Positions 1-10,257 of a stretch of DNA of 64,000 nucleotides are shown piece by piece (the first letter of the stretch is position 1; each line of letters starts with the position of its first letter). Below the pieces are notes generated by a model, which did not search any database, was not told the DNA's origin, and saw nothing but the letters and a program-made list of their open reading frames with translations. Location of the stretch: positions 62,001 to 126,000 of the forward strand of contig JAQUIT010000010.1 of assembly GCA_028681335.1 (NCBI GenBank). Direction: 5' to 3'. Both the position numbers and the translations under genes were made by a program. This DNA comes from Desulfuromonadaceae bacterium. Lineage in GTDB: Bacteria > Desulfobacterota > Desulfuromonadia > Geobacterales > Pseudopelobacteraceae.

Positions 1-181
1 GCCAAGGTTGTCACGTCGGCTCACACCGGAGCAATAACAACAGCAGATTAGTACGTTAGAAGTTTTTTTGTACTTTTTTTACTAAAATACTTTGTACCGC
101 ACTTATCCCGTTAATCGGGAATACATAGATTAGTTTTTCCACCTCTCATCAAGAGGTGAAATTCAGTTTTCAGAGGTAAAT
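1..181 (+). other. ilvB upstream leader
   Basis: No gene is visible. The stretch is A+T-rich and ends in the ilvB ribosome binding site (AGAGGT at 172-177). A 7-bp hairpin (140-146 with 152-158, 5-nt loop) lies just upstream. Its left arm ACCTCT is complementary both to its own right arm and to the Shine-Dalgarno hexamer AGAGGT, so two alternative pairings exist. A further small inverted repeat (TCCCG/CGGGA) lies near 105-120. I see no convincing leader peptide with a run of branched-chain codons. Confidence 0.4.
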
Positions 182-1882
182 ATGAAAATGAACGGCGCAC
201 GAATAATGCTGGAGTGTCTCAAAAAGGAAGGGGTCGATACAATCTTCGGCTATCCTGGCGGCACAGTCATCAATATCTATGACGAGCTCTTCAGCTTCAA
301 AGAAATCCGTCACATCCTGCCACGCCACGAACAGGCCGGCACTCATGCCGCCGATGGCTATGCACGCGCCACCGGCCGGGTAGGAGTCTGCCTTGCTACA
401 TCAGGCCCTGGCGCAACTAACACGATTACCGGTATCGCCACTGCCTATATGGATTCGATTCCAATGGTGATTATCACCGGACAGGTGCCGACTCCGTTGA
501 TCGGCAACGACGCCTTTCAGGAAGTCGATATCATCGGCATCACCCGTCCCTGCACCAAGCACAGCTTTCTGGTGAGGGATGTTAAAGATCTTGCCATGAT
601 CATGAAAAAGGCCTTCTATATCGCCCGCAGCGGACGTCCCGGCCCTGTGCTGGTTGACCTCCCCAAGGACGTACAGATGGCTCAGACTGAGTTCATCTAT
701 CCCGAAACGGTAGAGATTCGCAGCTACAAACCTAATCTGGAAGGGCATCCACGCCAGGTTGAAAAAGCCATGGCCATGGCTCTGGACGCACGCCGACCGG
801 TCATGTACGTTGGCGGCGGGGCTGTTCTCGGCAATGCTTCGGACGAGTTGACGACATTGGCCCGCAAGCTGACAATCCCTGTGACAACAACCCTTATGGG
901 GCTGGGCGCTTTTCCCGAGAATGATATCCATTCACTGGGTATGCTGGGCATGCACGGCGCCTACTGCGCCAACATGGCAATGACCAACTCGGATCTGATC
1001 ATCGCTGTCGGGGCACGTTTTGATGACCGGGTAACCGGCAAGCTGGGCACCTTTGCACCACATGCCAAGATTATCCATATCGATGTGGATCCAACCTCCA
1101 TCAAAAAGAATGTTCGCGTTGACCTGCCGATCGTCGGCGATGTCAAAGATGTTCTGACCAAGATGATCAAACAGGCTGACAAACTTAAAGACAAGGTCGC
1201 CGAGTTCAAGGCTGCGCTTGCACCATGGCATGAGGATATAGCCGGTTGGAAGGAAAAGCACCCCATCGGCTACAAGGAGAGCAGCACCATCATCAAACCA
1301 CAGTTTGTCATTCAGAAACTGCGTGAACTATCTGATGAAGATGCCATTATCTCCACTGATGTCGGCCAACACCAGATGTGGACGGCTCAGTTTTTTCAGT
1401 TCAACAAACCACGCACCCTGTTGACGTCCGGTGGTCTCGGCACTATGGGATTCGGTCTCCCGTCGGCCATGGGTGCCCAGGCGGCCTTTCCCGACCGACA
1501 GGTCATCACCATCTGCGGAGATGGCGGCGTCCAGATGAACATCCAGGAGATGGCTACATTAGTGCAGAACAGACTGCCGGTGAAGATCGTGATCCTCAAC
1601 AACAACTTCCTCGGCATGGTGCGCCAATGGCAGGAGCTGTTCTTTGACAAGCGCTACTCAAGCACCTGCATGGAACTGCCGATAGACTTCGTTAAACTGG
1701 CGGACGCTTACGGAGCCAAGGGTTTCAGCACAGCAAAGCCCTCCGACGTGGAAAAAATCATCAAGCAGGGCTTTGAGGAAAAAGGTCCGGTGATCATGGA
1801 ATTCAAGATTGCCCGTGAAGAAAAAGTTCTGCCGATGGTACCGGCCGGTGCAGCGCTGAATGAAATGGTATTGAACGCATAA
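182..1882 (+). CDS. ilvB: Acetolactate synthase, large (catalytic) subunit
   Basis: Catalytic subunit of acetohydroxyacid synthase, the cytosolic ThDP/Mg2+/FAD enzyme that condenses pyruvate with pyruvate or 2-oxobutyrate in the first common step of valine, leucine and isoleucine synthesis. The 566 residues match the family length. The N-terminal ThDP-pyrimidine domain carries the catalytic Glu (about residue 50, in RHEQAG). A central domain follows, then a C-terminal ThDP-diphosphate domain with the GDG...NN motif (GDGG about 445, NNN about 472). The ATG at 182 sits 5 nt after AGAGG; a second ATG at 188 is possible. ilvN follows after 32 nt, so the two subunits are almost certainly co-transcribed. 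Confidence 0.97.
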   Translation: MKMNGARIMLECLKKEGVDTIFGYPGGTVINIYDELFSFKEIRHILPRHEQAGTHAADGYARATGRVGVCLATSGPGATNTITGIATAYMDSIPMVIITGQVPTPLIGNDAFQEVDIIGITRPCTKHSFLVRDVKDLAMIMKKAFYIARSGRPGPVLVDLPKDVQMAQTEFIYPETVEIRSYKPNLEGHPRQVEKAMAMALDARRPVMYVGGGAVLGNASDELTTLARKLTIPVTTTLMGLGAFPENDIHSLGMLGMHGAYCANMAMTNSDLIIAVGARFDDRVTGKLGTFAPHAKIIHIDVDPTSIKKNVRVDLPIVGDVKDVLTKMIKQADKLKDKVAEFKAALAPWHEDIAGWKEKHPIGYKESSTIIKPQFVIQKLRELSDEDAIISTDVGQHQMWTAQFFQFNKPRTLLTSGGLGTMGFGLPSAMGAQAAFPDRQVITICGDGGVQMNIQEMATLVQNRLPVKIVILNNNFLGMVRQWQELFFDKRYSSTCMELPIDFVKLADAYGAKGFSTAKPSDVEKIIKQGFEEKGPVIMEFKIAREEKVLPMVPAGAALNEMVLNA

Positions 1883-1914
1883 ACCGATTATTTGAAATCC
1901 TGGAGGATTCTTCC

Positions 1915-2406
1915 ATGCAACATACAATTTCCGTACTGGTAGAAAATGAATTCGGCGTACTGTCACGTGTGGCAGGCCTGTTTTCAGGTCGCGGCTTTAA
2001 TATTGATTCTCTGTCAGTAGCGCCTGCGAATGAAGAAGGACTATCACGCATGACAATCGTCACCCGTGGCGATGAGCAGATATTGGAGCAGATCAACAAG
2101 CAACTCAACAAGTTGATCGACATTATCAAAGTCATAGACTTCACTGATGGCAGCGGCATAGAGCGCGAATTGGCGCTCATAAAGGTGACGGCTGAGGATG
2201 AGAGCCGGGCTGAGGTCCTGCGTATTGTAGACATCTTCCGGACCAAGATTATTGATGTAACCCCCAAGTCATACACCATCGAGGCAACCGGCAATCCGGC
2301 TAAAATCGATGCAATTCTCGACCTCCTCAGACCGCTCGGCCTGAAGGAGGTGGTTCGTACCGGGGCGGTGGCCATCGGTCGCGGGGCCAAGGGATGGAAA
2401 GGGTAG
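1915..2406 (+). CDS. ilvN: Acetolactate synthase, small (regulatory) subunit
   Basis: Regulatory subunit that activates IlvB and confers valine feedback inhibition. It has 163 residues, the usual length for the long-form small subunit (often called IlvH/IlvN). An N-terminal ACT domain (about 1-75; opening with HTISVLVENEFGVLSRVAGL) is followed by the C-terminal activation domain (about 80-158). A good GGAGG ribosome site precedes the ATG. It lies immediately downstream of ilvB, and a strong intrinsic terminator follows the stop codon, closing a two-gene operon. Confidence 0.96.
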   Translation: MQHTISVLVENEFGVLSRVAGLFSGRGFNIDSLSVAPANEEGLSRMTIVTRGDEQILEQINKQLNKLIDIIKVIDFTDGSGIERELALIKVTAEDESRAEVLRIVDIFRTKIIDVTPKSYTIEATGNPAKIDAILDLLRPLGLKEVVRTGAVAIGRGAKGWKG

Positions 2407-2435
2407 TCGATCAACGCGTTATCTGTACTGTCTGA

Positions 2436-3686
<1,251 letters not shown>

Positions 3687-3703
3687 TCCCACTACGCGAA
3701 TCC

Positions 3704-3736
3704 AGACACCCCTCATCCATCAGGAGAGGGGTGTCT
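3704..3736 (+). terminator. Perfect 11-bp hairpin between ilvC and psd
   Basis: AGACACCCCTC pairs perfectly with GAGGGGTGTCT across an 11-nt loop, 17 nt after the ilvC stop. There is no T-tract, so it may be a weak terminator, a 3'-end stabiliser or a processing site. It covers a GTG that could be read as an upstream psd start, which argues for the later ATG. Confidence 0.55.
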
Positions 3737-3754
3737 TCGCATTCAGGCAGGTTT

Positions 3755-4411
3755 ATGAATAATTCATCGCCATTTGCCCGAGAAGGGTATCCGTATATTG
3801 CTTATTCCGTGGGAGTAACAGCACTGGTTGCCGTTGCTGCCGTAAGAATTGCATCATTCATGTATATTCCGGCTGCACTTTCTCTGTTGTTAACTTTTTT
3901 TGTTCTCTATTTTTTCCGCAATCCGGAGAGAACAACTCCTGCCGACACTGCTGCAGTGATAGCTCCGGCAGACGGAACCGTTATTGTTGCCGAAGAGGTA
4001 CCCGAGACTCCACTTGGCGCTCCGGCTCTCAAGATCAGCATCTTCATGTCCGTCTTTAATGTGCATGTCAATCGCGTCCCCTTTGATGGCAAGGTTCTTG
4101 ACACCTTCCACCATAGTGGGAAGTTTTTTGATGCTCGCGATGGGCGCGCCTCCTGTGAAAACGAGCGTAACGGAATTGTACTGGAAATTTCCGGTGGCGT
4201 CAGAATCGCTTTTGTTCAGATTGCCGGCCTGGTAGCACGCCGGATCATCAGCTATCCAATGATAGGAGACCTGCTGGTACGCGGCGAACGATACGGATTA
4301 ATTCGCTTTGGATCGCGGGTTGACGTTTATCTGCCTCTGGGAACAGAGCCTCTGGTAAAGTTGGGTGACAAGACGGTGGCCGGTGAAACCGTGCTGGCCA
4401 GAATCGCCTGA
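3755..4411 (+). CDS. psd: Phosphatidylserine decarboxylase proenzyme (short type)
   Basis: Converts phosphatidylserine to phosphatidylethanolamine at the inner membrane. About 218 residues, the size of the short PSD-A class. Two hydrophobic helices near the N-terminus (about 15-60) anchor it, followed by the catalytic domain (HVNRVPFDG, FFDARDGRASCENERN). The self-cleavage site is the Gly-Ser in RFGSRVD (Ser about 187), which would generate the pyruvoyl group of a small alpha chain. I chose ATG 3755, since the GTG at 3731 lies inside a hairpin. pssA follows 16 nt after the stop and supplies the substrate, so the pair forms a PE-synthesis operon. Confidence 0.95.
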   Translation: MNNSSPFAREGYPYIAYSVGVTALVAVAAVRIASFMYIPAALSLLLTFFVLYFFRNPERTTPADTAAVIAPADGTVIVAEEVPETPLGAPALKISIFMSVFNVHVNRVPFDGKVLDTFHHSGKFFDARDGRASCENERNGIVLEISGGVRIAFVQIAGLVARRIISYPMIGDLLVRGERYGLIRFGSRVDVYLPLGTEPLVKLGDKTVAGETVLARIA

Positions 4412-4427
4412 CCAAGGATACGACCAC

Positions 4428-5231
4428 ATGAGTGATGAAATTGTGTCAGCAGAAAGCGTAAAAAAAGACAACATAAAACGGGGGATCTACATTCTTCCCA
4501 ATCTGATTACAGCGGCAAGTTTGTTTGCTGGTTTTTACAGTATGGTAGCCACTCTCAACAAAGACTACAATACCGCTGCGATCGGGATTTTTATCTCTGC
4601 TATATGCGATGGACTTGATGGCAAAGTAGCCCGTTTGACCGGCTCCAGCAGCAAGTTCGGTGTCGAATTTGATTCACTGGCAGATCTGGTTGCTTTTGGG
4701 GTTACCCCGGCATTTCTCATGTACGCCTGGGCGCTTAGACCATTTGGCAGACTTGGCTGGGTAGCTGCATTCCTGTTTCTTGTCTGTGCTGCGCTGCGCC
4801 TCGCCCGTTTCAACGTTCAAGTTGACACCGTCGAGAGCAAGCGTTTTATCGGTCTCCCTACGCCTGCTTCTGCCTGCATGGTTGCCGCAACAGTAATGCT
4901 CTTCTACCATTTTGATTGGCCAAGTTCATTTAGAAAGCTTGCAATCCTTGCTCTTATCTATCTGCTGGCTTTTCTGAACGTTTCCAACTTCAAGTACAAT
5001 TCATTCAAAGACCCTGCCTTTATAAAACGGCAGCCATTCGGCATGTTGCTACTTGCGGTGGTATTACTGATAGTTGTGGTCGCCGAACCGGTGGTCATGA
5101 CATTCAGCGTTCTGTTGCTGTATATTCTTTCAGGGCCGGTTGGTCATATTATTACCTGGCCGAGACGGCGCAGGTTAGAGAAGGCGGTACACAAAGGACG
5201 TGAGGGCTTTATTAAAGAAGGTGACGCATAG
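4428..5231 (+). CDS. pssA: CDP-diacylglycerol-serine O-phosphatidyltransferase
   Basis: Membrane enzyme joining CDP-diacylglycerol and serine to give phosphatidylserine, the substrate of the adjacent psd. 267 residues with several predicted membrane helices. The CDP-alcohol phosphatidyltransferase signature D-x2-DG-x2-AR-x8-G-x3-D-x3-D is complete (from CDGLDGKVAR to FDSLAD). The ATG at 4428 gives the expected MSDEIVSAESVKK start; an upstream in-frame extension would overlap psd and is not supported. The C-terminus is basic and cytosolic (WPRRRRLEKAVHKGR). Confidence 0.95.
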   Translation: MSDEIVSAESVKKDNIKRGIYILPNLITAASLFAGFYSMVATLNKDYNTAAIGIFISAICDGLDGKVARLTGSSSKFGVEFDSLADLVAFGVTPAFLMYAWALRPFGRLGWVAAFLFLVCAALRLARFNVQVDTVESKRFIGLPTPASACMVAATVMLFYHFDWPSSFRKLAILALIYLLAFLNVSNFKYNSFKDPAFIKRQPFGMLLLAVVLLIVVVAEPVVMTFSVLLLYILSGPVGHIITWPRRRRLEKAVHKGREGFIKEGDA

Positions 5232-5264
5232 GCCGGACGTTTAAAACCAAGGCAGCCCCCATAA

Positions 5265-5735
5265 TCAATCGATATCATAATGTACTGCCGTGATCCCGGC
5301 TTCTGTAATAGTCAAAACGGCGTAACTGCGATGGGGGCCGGCATTTGAAAGTGCACCGGGGTTAACAAAAAGCAGGCCTGAATAATCTTTAGCAAATCCC
5401 TGATGAGTATGGCCAAAAAGAACCGCATCTACATTGACCTCCTGCGCTCTTTGGTACAAACTTGCCAAACCTGACTTCACGCGATAGGCATCCCCGTGAG
5501 TCAACAAAAACCGTTTCCCCTTACACTCCCACACAAGTTCACGCGGGGCACCAGAACCCGGATCACAATTGCCGGCGACATTGATTACAGGGACATCGAG
5601 CACTTCTCGCAACAAGTCAGCATCTGCACTACCGTCCCCTAGATGTATGACAGCTTCAACCGGTTCAGAACAAGTGTGGGCCTTAAAGGCACAGCTTGTG
5701 TTGCCGTGCGTATCTGACATAACGAGAATTTTCAT
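5265..5735 (-). CDS. YfcE/MJ0936-family metallophosphoesterase
   Basis: 156-residue calcineurin-like phosphodiesterase of the small YfcE/MJ0936 family. It shows the full set of metal-binding motifs: D-x-H in SDTHGN at the N-terminus, GD in HLGDGS, GNCD, and GHTH near residue 110. Homologues hydrolyse model phosphodiesters with Mn2+, but the physiological substrate is generally unknown. It is transcribed against pssA and away from sppA, with about 60 bp to the sppA start, so it probably has its own promoter. The family call is secure; the cellular role is not. Confidence 0.88.
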   Translation of the reverse strand: MKILVMSDTHGNTSCAFKAHTCSEPVEAVIHLGDGSADADLLREVLDVPVINVAGNCDPGSGAPRELVWECKGKRFLLTHGDAYRVKSGLASLYQRAQEVNVDAVLFGHTHQGFAKDYSGLLFVNPGALSNAGPHRSYAVLTITEAGITAVHYDID

Positions 5736-5797
5736 CTTTTAACTGTAGCAGATGAGCCACTTTCATTAAAGTCAAAAACTTTACAAGGTGCCAGTAT

Positions 5798-6685
5798 ATG
5801 TCAAAAAAAACCGTCCTAATAGCTGCAGCCATATTCATTTCCCTCACAATTCTGTTTACAATTTCCATGAAGATTGCCGGAACAATTTTCGGCACCGGCA
5901 ATGCAAACCTGTCAAACAAGGTTGGGGTCGGCCTGATAGAAGTAAAAGGGATGATTCTTGACTCTAAGGAGACTGTCCGACAGTTGCGCTACTTCATGAA
6001 GCAGGACTCTGTCAAGGCGGTCGTGCTTCGTGTTGACTCACCTGGCGGGATTGTTGCTCCCTCGCAGGAGATCTACGCTGAGGTCAAAAAGTTTGCCGCA
6101 AAAAAGAAGATTATAGTTTCTATGGGCAGCCTCGCAGCCTCAGGTGGATACTATATTTCTGCACCTGCAACGATGATTTATGCAAATCCAGGCACCATTA
6201 CGGCCAGTATCGGTGTTATTCTCAAACTATCAAACATAGAATCGCTGATGGATAAAATCGGCATCAAGTCATATACGTTGAAAACAGGTAAATACAAGGA
6301 TTCAGGATCGCCTCTGCGCCAGTTTTCTGCTGAAGATCGCGCCATGTTGCAGTCGGTAATTGACAATACCCACCAACAGTTTGTCAAAGCGGTTGCGGAA
6401 GGGCGCAAATTACCGATTGAAGATGTACGCAAGATTGCTGACGGGAGAATTCTGTCGGGAGAACAGGCAATGGCATACAAACTGGTAGATCGCCTGGGGA
6501 CCTTGCAGGATGCGATCGAAGAGGCCGGGAGACTGGCCGGCATCACGGGTGAACCGGAACTACTATTGCCCCCCAAAAAGAAAATAGATTATATGGATCT
6601 TCTGGCTGAGGGGGCTGAGGGGGCGTTCAACGGGCCTCTGGGGCGCGCGACAGGTGGGATGAGCATGGTGTATGGGGCCGAGTAG
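5798..6685 (+). CDS. sppA: Signal peptide peptidase SppA, short (36K-like) type
   Basis: Membrane-anchored serine protease that degrades cleaved signal peptides. 295 residues, corresponding to the single-domain SppA of Bacillus rather than the duplicated E. coli form. One N-terminal membrane helix (about 5-30) is followed by the ClpP-fold domain. The nucleophile is expected at Ser115 (SLAASGG) and the general base at Lys167 (TGKYKDSGSP), and the oxyanion-type SPGG motif is present (about 81-84). It is a single gene, convergent with DAHP synthase, and its stop codon lies at the base of a GC-rich hairpin. Confidence 0.93.
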   Translation: MSKKTVLIAAAIFISLTILFTISMKIAGTIFGTGNANLSNKVGVGLIEVKGMILDSKETVRQLRYFMKQDSVKAVVLRVDSPGGIVAPSQEIYAEVKKFAAKKKIIVSMGSLAASGGYYISAPATMIYANPGTITASIGVILKLSNIESLMDKIGIKSYTLKTGKYKDSGSPLRQFSAEDRAMLQSVIDNTHQQFVKAVAEGRKLPIEDVRKIADGRILSGEQAMAYKLVDRLGTLQDAIEEAGRLAGITGEPELLLPPKKKIDYMDLLAEGAEGAFNGPLGRATGGMSMVYGAE

Positions 6686-6706
6686 GGGCGGACAGCGTCC
6701 GCCCCT
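6684..6706 (+). terminator. GC-rich hairpin between sppA and aroF
   Basis: A perfect 10-bp stem (AGGGGCGGAC/GTCCGCCCCT) with a 3-nt loop lies between two convergent genes and includes the end of the sppA stop codon. The following T-rich stretch (GTTATTTTCTTTTTT) belongs to the start of the aroF 3' end. It is probably a terminator for sppA. Confidence 0.6.
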
Positions 6707-6711
6707 GGCGG

Positions 6712-7764
6712 TTATTTTCTTTTTTGCAACCTTGCATGGGCGTTGAGCAGAATTTTTTCCGTAGTCGCCCAGTCGATACAGGCATCGGTGATTGAAACAC
6801 CGTATTTCAGCTGGCTGATATCAGCCGGAATCTTCTGGTTGCCGGCTTCAAGGTTACTTTCGATCATGACTCCGGAAATAGAATCATTTCCGGCGAGCAT
6901 CTGATCCACGACGCACTCCAGAACTTCCGGCTGCTTCTGATAATCCTTATTTGAGTTACCATGACTGCAGTCAACCATTATGGTTGGAAGCAAGCCGTTT
7001 TTATTGAGCTGTTCCTCGGTATGGGTAATATCCTCGGGATGGTAGTTCACCCTTTTAGAACCACCGCGCAGGACAATATGCACGTCTGGATTGCCGCTTG
7101 TCTGGATAATGGAAGTCCGCCCCTCACGGTTGATACCGAGGAAGCTGTGCTGGTGCTGCGCTGCCTTCATTGCATCAATGGCAATCTGTAGATTGCCGTC
7201 GGTACCGTTTTTGAAACCGACGGGGAAAGACAGTCCGCTGGACATTTCACGATGGGTCTGGGATTCTGTCGTACGCGCGCCAATGGCCCCCCAGCTGATG
7301 AGATCCGCAACATATTCCGGAGTAATCGGATCAAGCATCTCGTTAGCTACCGGCACTCCTAATGACGTCATCTGACTGAGCAGTCCACGGGCAATGCCAA
7401 GACCTTTTGAAATAAGGTGGGTGCCGTTCATGTCAGGGTCATTGATCAGTCCCTTCCAGCCAACGGTCGTGCGTGGTTTTTCAAAGTAAACCCGCATGAT
7501 CAGAAGAAGTTGATCATCCACCCTGCGAGAAAGCTCTGCCAATTTTCCGGCATATTCCAGGGCAGCCTCTGTGTCGTGAATCGAACAGGGACCGACGACG
7601 ACAATCAGCCGATTGTCCCGACGCTGGATAATCTCTTTTATCTGTTCTCTGCTTCTGCTGACAAAGGTACGGTCTTTTTCCGACAACGGAAAAACCTGGC
7701 GGAGGTCTGCAGGCGCTATTATCGGGGTGATCCCGGTTATTTTAAGATTATTGGTCTTGATCAC
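6712..7764 (-). CDS. aroF: 3-deoxy-7-phosphoheptulonate (DAHP) synthase, class I
   Basis: Condenses phosphoenolpyruvate and erythrose 4-phosphate in the first step of the shikimate pathway. 350 residues, typical of the metal-dependent AroF/G/H class I enzymes. Recognisable motifs are VVGPCSIHD (PEP/metal region, about 57-65), KPRTTVGWKGLINDP, GARTTESQTHREM, NGTDGN and VDCSHGNSNKD. Which of the AroF/G/H feedback types (Tyr, Phe or Trp) it belongs to cannot be told from the sequence alone. The start ATG is followed by MIKTNNLKITG. It stands alone, divergent from gmhB across about 135 bp. Confidence 0.94.
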   Translation of the reverse strand: MIKTNNLKITGITPIIAPADLRQVFPLSEKDRTFVSRSREQIKEIIQRRDNRLIVVVGPCSIHDTEAALEYAGKLAELSRRVDDQLLLIMRVYFEKPRTTVGWKGLINDPDMNGTHLISKGLGIARGLLSQMTSLGVPVANEMLDPITPEYVADLISWGAIGARTTESQTHREMSSGLSFPVGFKNGTDGNLQIAIDAMKAAQHQHSFLGINREGRTSIIQTSGNPDVHIVLRGGSKRVNYHPEDITHTEEQLNKNGLLPTIMVDCSHGNSNKDYQKQPEVLECVVDQMLAGNDSISGVMIESNLEAGNQKIPADISQLKYGVSITDACIDWATTEKILLNAHARLQKRK

Positions 7765-7899
7765 GTAATCAGTTCTCCCTTGCAGTAAATAAATGATGTT
7801 ATAGTGTTTAATGTATCATGTTGTCAATGCTTCTCTGTATGAATTGCTCATTAAATCAGCAGGTTAAATTTCACGAAACAATTGTTGCGGAGGGCCTGA

Positions 7900-8454
7900 A
7901 TGAAGCGTGCGGTATTTCTGGATCGTGACGGTACCATCAATATAGAAAAAGAGTACCTGTACCAAGCAGCTGAGTTCGAATTCATTCCGGGGGCACCGGA
8001 AGCGATCAGATTACTCAACCAGGCGGGAATCACTGTTGTGGTCGTAACGAATCAGTCCGGCGTCGCACGTGGTTATTACACGGAAGAGGACGTTCATAAT
8101 CTGCATCGCCATATTGCTTCTGAGCTTGCACGATCCGGAGCCCATGTTGATGAGTGGCTTTACTGCCCGCACCACCCGGATGGACGCGGCAGCTATGCGC
8201 TCCCGTGCAAGTGCCGTAAACCGCTCCCTGGAATGTTGTATGAAGCCGCCGCTCGCCATGGCATACATCTGGAGGATTCAACCATGATTGGTGACAAACT
8301 GGCCGATATTGAGGCGGGACAGGCGGCGGGATGCAACACTATCCTCGTCTGTACCGGATACGGGGCGAATGAGAAGCAACATGCCGGTCCCGAAACGGTT
8401 GTCTGCGACGATTTACTCTCAGCGGTAAAATACCTGCTGAAATCATCAAACTGA
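7900..8454 (+). CDS. gmhB: D-glycero-D-manno-heptose-1,7-bisphosphate 7-phosphatase
   Basis: HAD-superfamily phosphatase that removes the 7-phosphate during ADP-heptose synthesis for the lipopolysaccharide inner core. 184 residues. The DxD catalytic pair is in FLDRDGT (D8, D10). The GmhB zinc site is recognisable as a Cys/His cluster (CPHHPDG ... CKCRKP, about 88-108). The HAD motif IV acidic residues are in MIGDKLADIEAG. A CGGAGG ribosome site precedes the ATG. rfbA follows within about 60 bp, so the two surface-sugar genes are probably co-transcribed. Confidence 0.93.
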   Translation: MKRAVFLDRDGTINIEKEYLYQAAEFEFIPGAPEAIRLLNQAGITVVVVTNQSGVARGYYTEEDVHNLHRHIASELARSGAHVDEWLYCPHHPDGRGSYALPCKCRKPLPGMLYEAAARHGIHLEDSTMIGDKLADIEAGQAAGCNTILVCTGYGANEKQHAGPETVVCDDLLSAVKYLLKSSN

Positions 8455-8517
8455 TTTGACACCGATTGAGCTAACATGCTACCTAACGCTGATATAAAAC
8501 TATCGAGGTATATCACT

Positions 8518-9414
8518 ATGTCACACGGCATTAAAAAAGGAATTATTCTGGCAGGTGGTTCCGGCAGCCGACTTTTCCCGCTGACGCTGGTCGCCAGCAA
8601 GCAACTCCAGCCGGTGTACGACAAACCGATGATCTACTATCCGCTGGCAACGCTAATGACCGCCGGAATCAAGGACATACTGCTGATTTCAACACCACAC
8701 GACACACCCCGTTTTGAGGCTCTTCTGGGAGACGGTTCACGCTGGGGAATCACTATCTCATACAAGGTACAACCGGAACCGAAAGGAATTGCCCAGGCGT
8801 TTCTGGTTGGCGAGGATTTTATAGACAACCAGCCGGTCTGCCTGATTCTTGGGGACAATATATTCTATGGGAAAATGAATCTGGATAGGATCGTCTCCGA
8901 GTTCACAACAGGAGCACGGGTTTTTGGCTATCAGGTCAACGATCCGGAACGCTACGGAGTTGTTGCCTTCGACCCTGACGGTAAAGTCCTCAGCATCGAA
9001 GAAAAGCCGCAACAGCCCAAATCCCATTTTGCCGTACCCGGGCTTTATCTGTACGATAGCACTATCGTTGCGGTGGCTAAATCCATAAAACCATCACTTC
9101 GTGGCGAGCTTGAGATTACCGATATAAATCTCGACTATCTACGGCGTGGCGAATTGCTGGTCGAGCGTCTGGGCCGCGGCATCGCCTGGCTTGATACCGG
9201 CACGCACAAGAGCTTGCTCGAGGCCAGCAACTTCATAGAAACGATTGAGTCACGACAGGGTCTGAAGATAGCCTGCCTTGAAGAAATAGCGCTGCGTCGT
9301 CACTTTATCGATTGTCAGCAGATGAAAGATGTTATTGAAGCCACCCCTAACTCCTCGTACAAGCAATATCTCCAACGGGTCTATGATGAAGCCGAATTGT
9401 GCGGGCTTCAGTAA
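8518..9414 (+). CDS. rfbA: Glucose-1-phosphate thymidylyltransferase
   Basis: Makes dTDP-glucose from dTTP and glucose 1-phosphate, the entry to dTDP-rhamnose for O-antigen or exopolysaccharide. 298 residues, close to the RmlA norm (about 290). The nucleotide-binding loop is [11 protein letters not shown] near residue 12, followed by [16 protein letters not shown] and LGDNIFYG. Further motifs are GEEKP-like [10 protein letters not shown] and ELEITDIN. I chose ATG 8518, which has CGAGG upstream; an ATG at 8476 lacks a ribosome site. The other rml genes are not nearby. Confidence 0.94.
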   Translation: MSHGIKKGIILAGGSGSRLFPLTLVASKQLQPVYDKPMIYYPLATLMTAGIKDILLISTPHDTPRFEALLGDGSRWGITISYKVQPEPKGIAQAFLVGEDFIDNQPVCLILGDNIFYGKMNLDRIVSEFTTGARVFGYQVNDPERYGVVAFDPDGKVLSIEEKPQQPKSHFAVPGLYLYDSTIVAVAKSIKPSLRGELEITDINLDYLRRGELLVERLGRGIAWLDTGTHKSLLEASNFIETIESRQGLKIACLEEIALRRHFIDCQQMKDVIEATPNSSYKQYLQRVYDEAELCGLQ

Positions 9415-9435
9415 AACGAGAGCGTGACATACCAC

Positions 9436-10257
9436 ATGGAATTTATAAAAAAATATATGTATCCGCTTTTGACAGGCATCGGGATTCTTGTTGCTCTGCT
9501 GTTTTTTTCGCTGAATGTCCCGCGCAACAGAGAGGCAAATATCATCGAGCGTTCTGTTCTCGGCATAACATCACCACTCCTCCTGCCTGTTTCCATGGCA
9601 AGCACCTTTGTTGAAGACATCTGGGACAACTATATTCAGCTGGTGGACACCAACAGAGAAAATCTGCGACTACGCGAAGATATCCGCAAACTTAATCAGC
9701 GTGTCTTGGAAGAAAATGAAGCGCTACTCGCCAATCAGCGCCTTGAAAAGCTGCTTGATATTAAAAAAAGCGTCCAAGCCCCTACAATTGCAGCCACTAT
9801 TATTGGTGAAGATGTCACCTCCTGGTTCAGGACACTGGTAATTAACCGTGGCAGTTCCAGCGGCATTCGTGAGGGAATGGCGGTAATTTCAGCCGATGGC
9901 GTTGTCGGACAGACGGTAAAAGTTTCCCCGTCAACCTCACGCGTTCTCTTGCTGACAGACCACACAAGCGGTATTGCTGCGACAATTCAACGATCCCGGG
10001 CCAGAGGTGTCGTAAAAGGCAAAGGTGAAATGCTCTGCACGCTCGAATTCACAACTCGTGAGGAGGACGTGAAGGTTGGCGATATGGTGATAACGTCAGG
10101 AATCGGAGGCGTTTTCCTGAAAGGGCATATAATTGGCGAGGTGACCATGGTCAAACGCGGGGAATACGGTATTTTCCAAAGCGTATCCATCAGGCCGACG
10201 GTCAACATTTCACATTTGGAAGAAGTTCTGGTAGTACAGCGAGGTGGGTATGAGTAG
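9436..10257 (+). CDS. mreC: Rod-shape-determining protein MreC
   Basis: Bitopic inner-membrane protein linking the MreB cytoskeleton to the elongation peptidoglycan synthases. About 273 residues: a short cytosolic start, one membrane helix (about 10-30), a coiled coil (about 60-105; DTNRENLRLREDIRKLNQR), then the periplasmic beta domain (GMAVISADGVVGQ, TSGIAATIQRSRARG, GDMVITSGIGGVFLKG). The start is either GTG 9424 or ATG 9436; neither ribosome site is strong. It is the first gene of mreC-mreD-mrdA-rodA, and its stop overlaps the mreD start. mreB is not in this window. Confidence 0.93.
   Translation: MEFIKKYMYPLLTGIGILVALLFFSLNVPRNREANIIERSVLGITSPLLLPVSMASTFVEDIWDNYIQLVDTNRENLRLREDIRKLNQRVLEENEALLANQRLEKLLDIKKSVQAPTIAATIIGEDVTSWFRTLVINRGSSSGIREGMAVISADGVVGQTVKVSPSTSRVLLLTDHTSGIAATIQRSRARGVVKGKGEMLCTLEFTTREEDVKVGDMVITSGIGGVFLKGHIIGEVTMVKRGEYGIFQSVSIRPTVNISHLEEVLVVQRGGYE

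Noticed and set aside
401-931. Long minus-strand open frame opposite ilvB.
   Set aside because: It is the mirror of a conserved gene's codon pattern and shows no domain.
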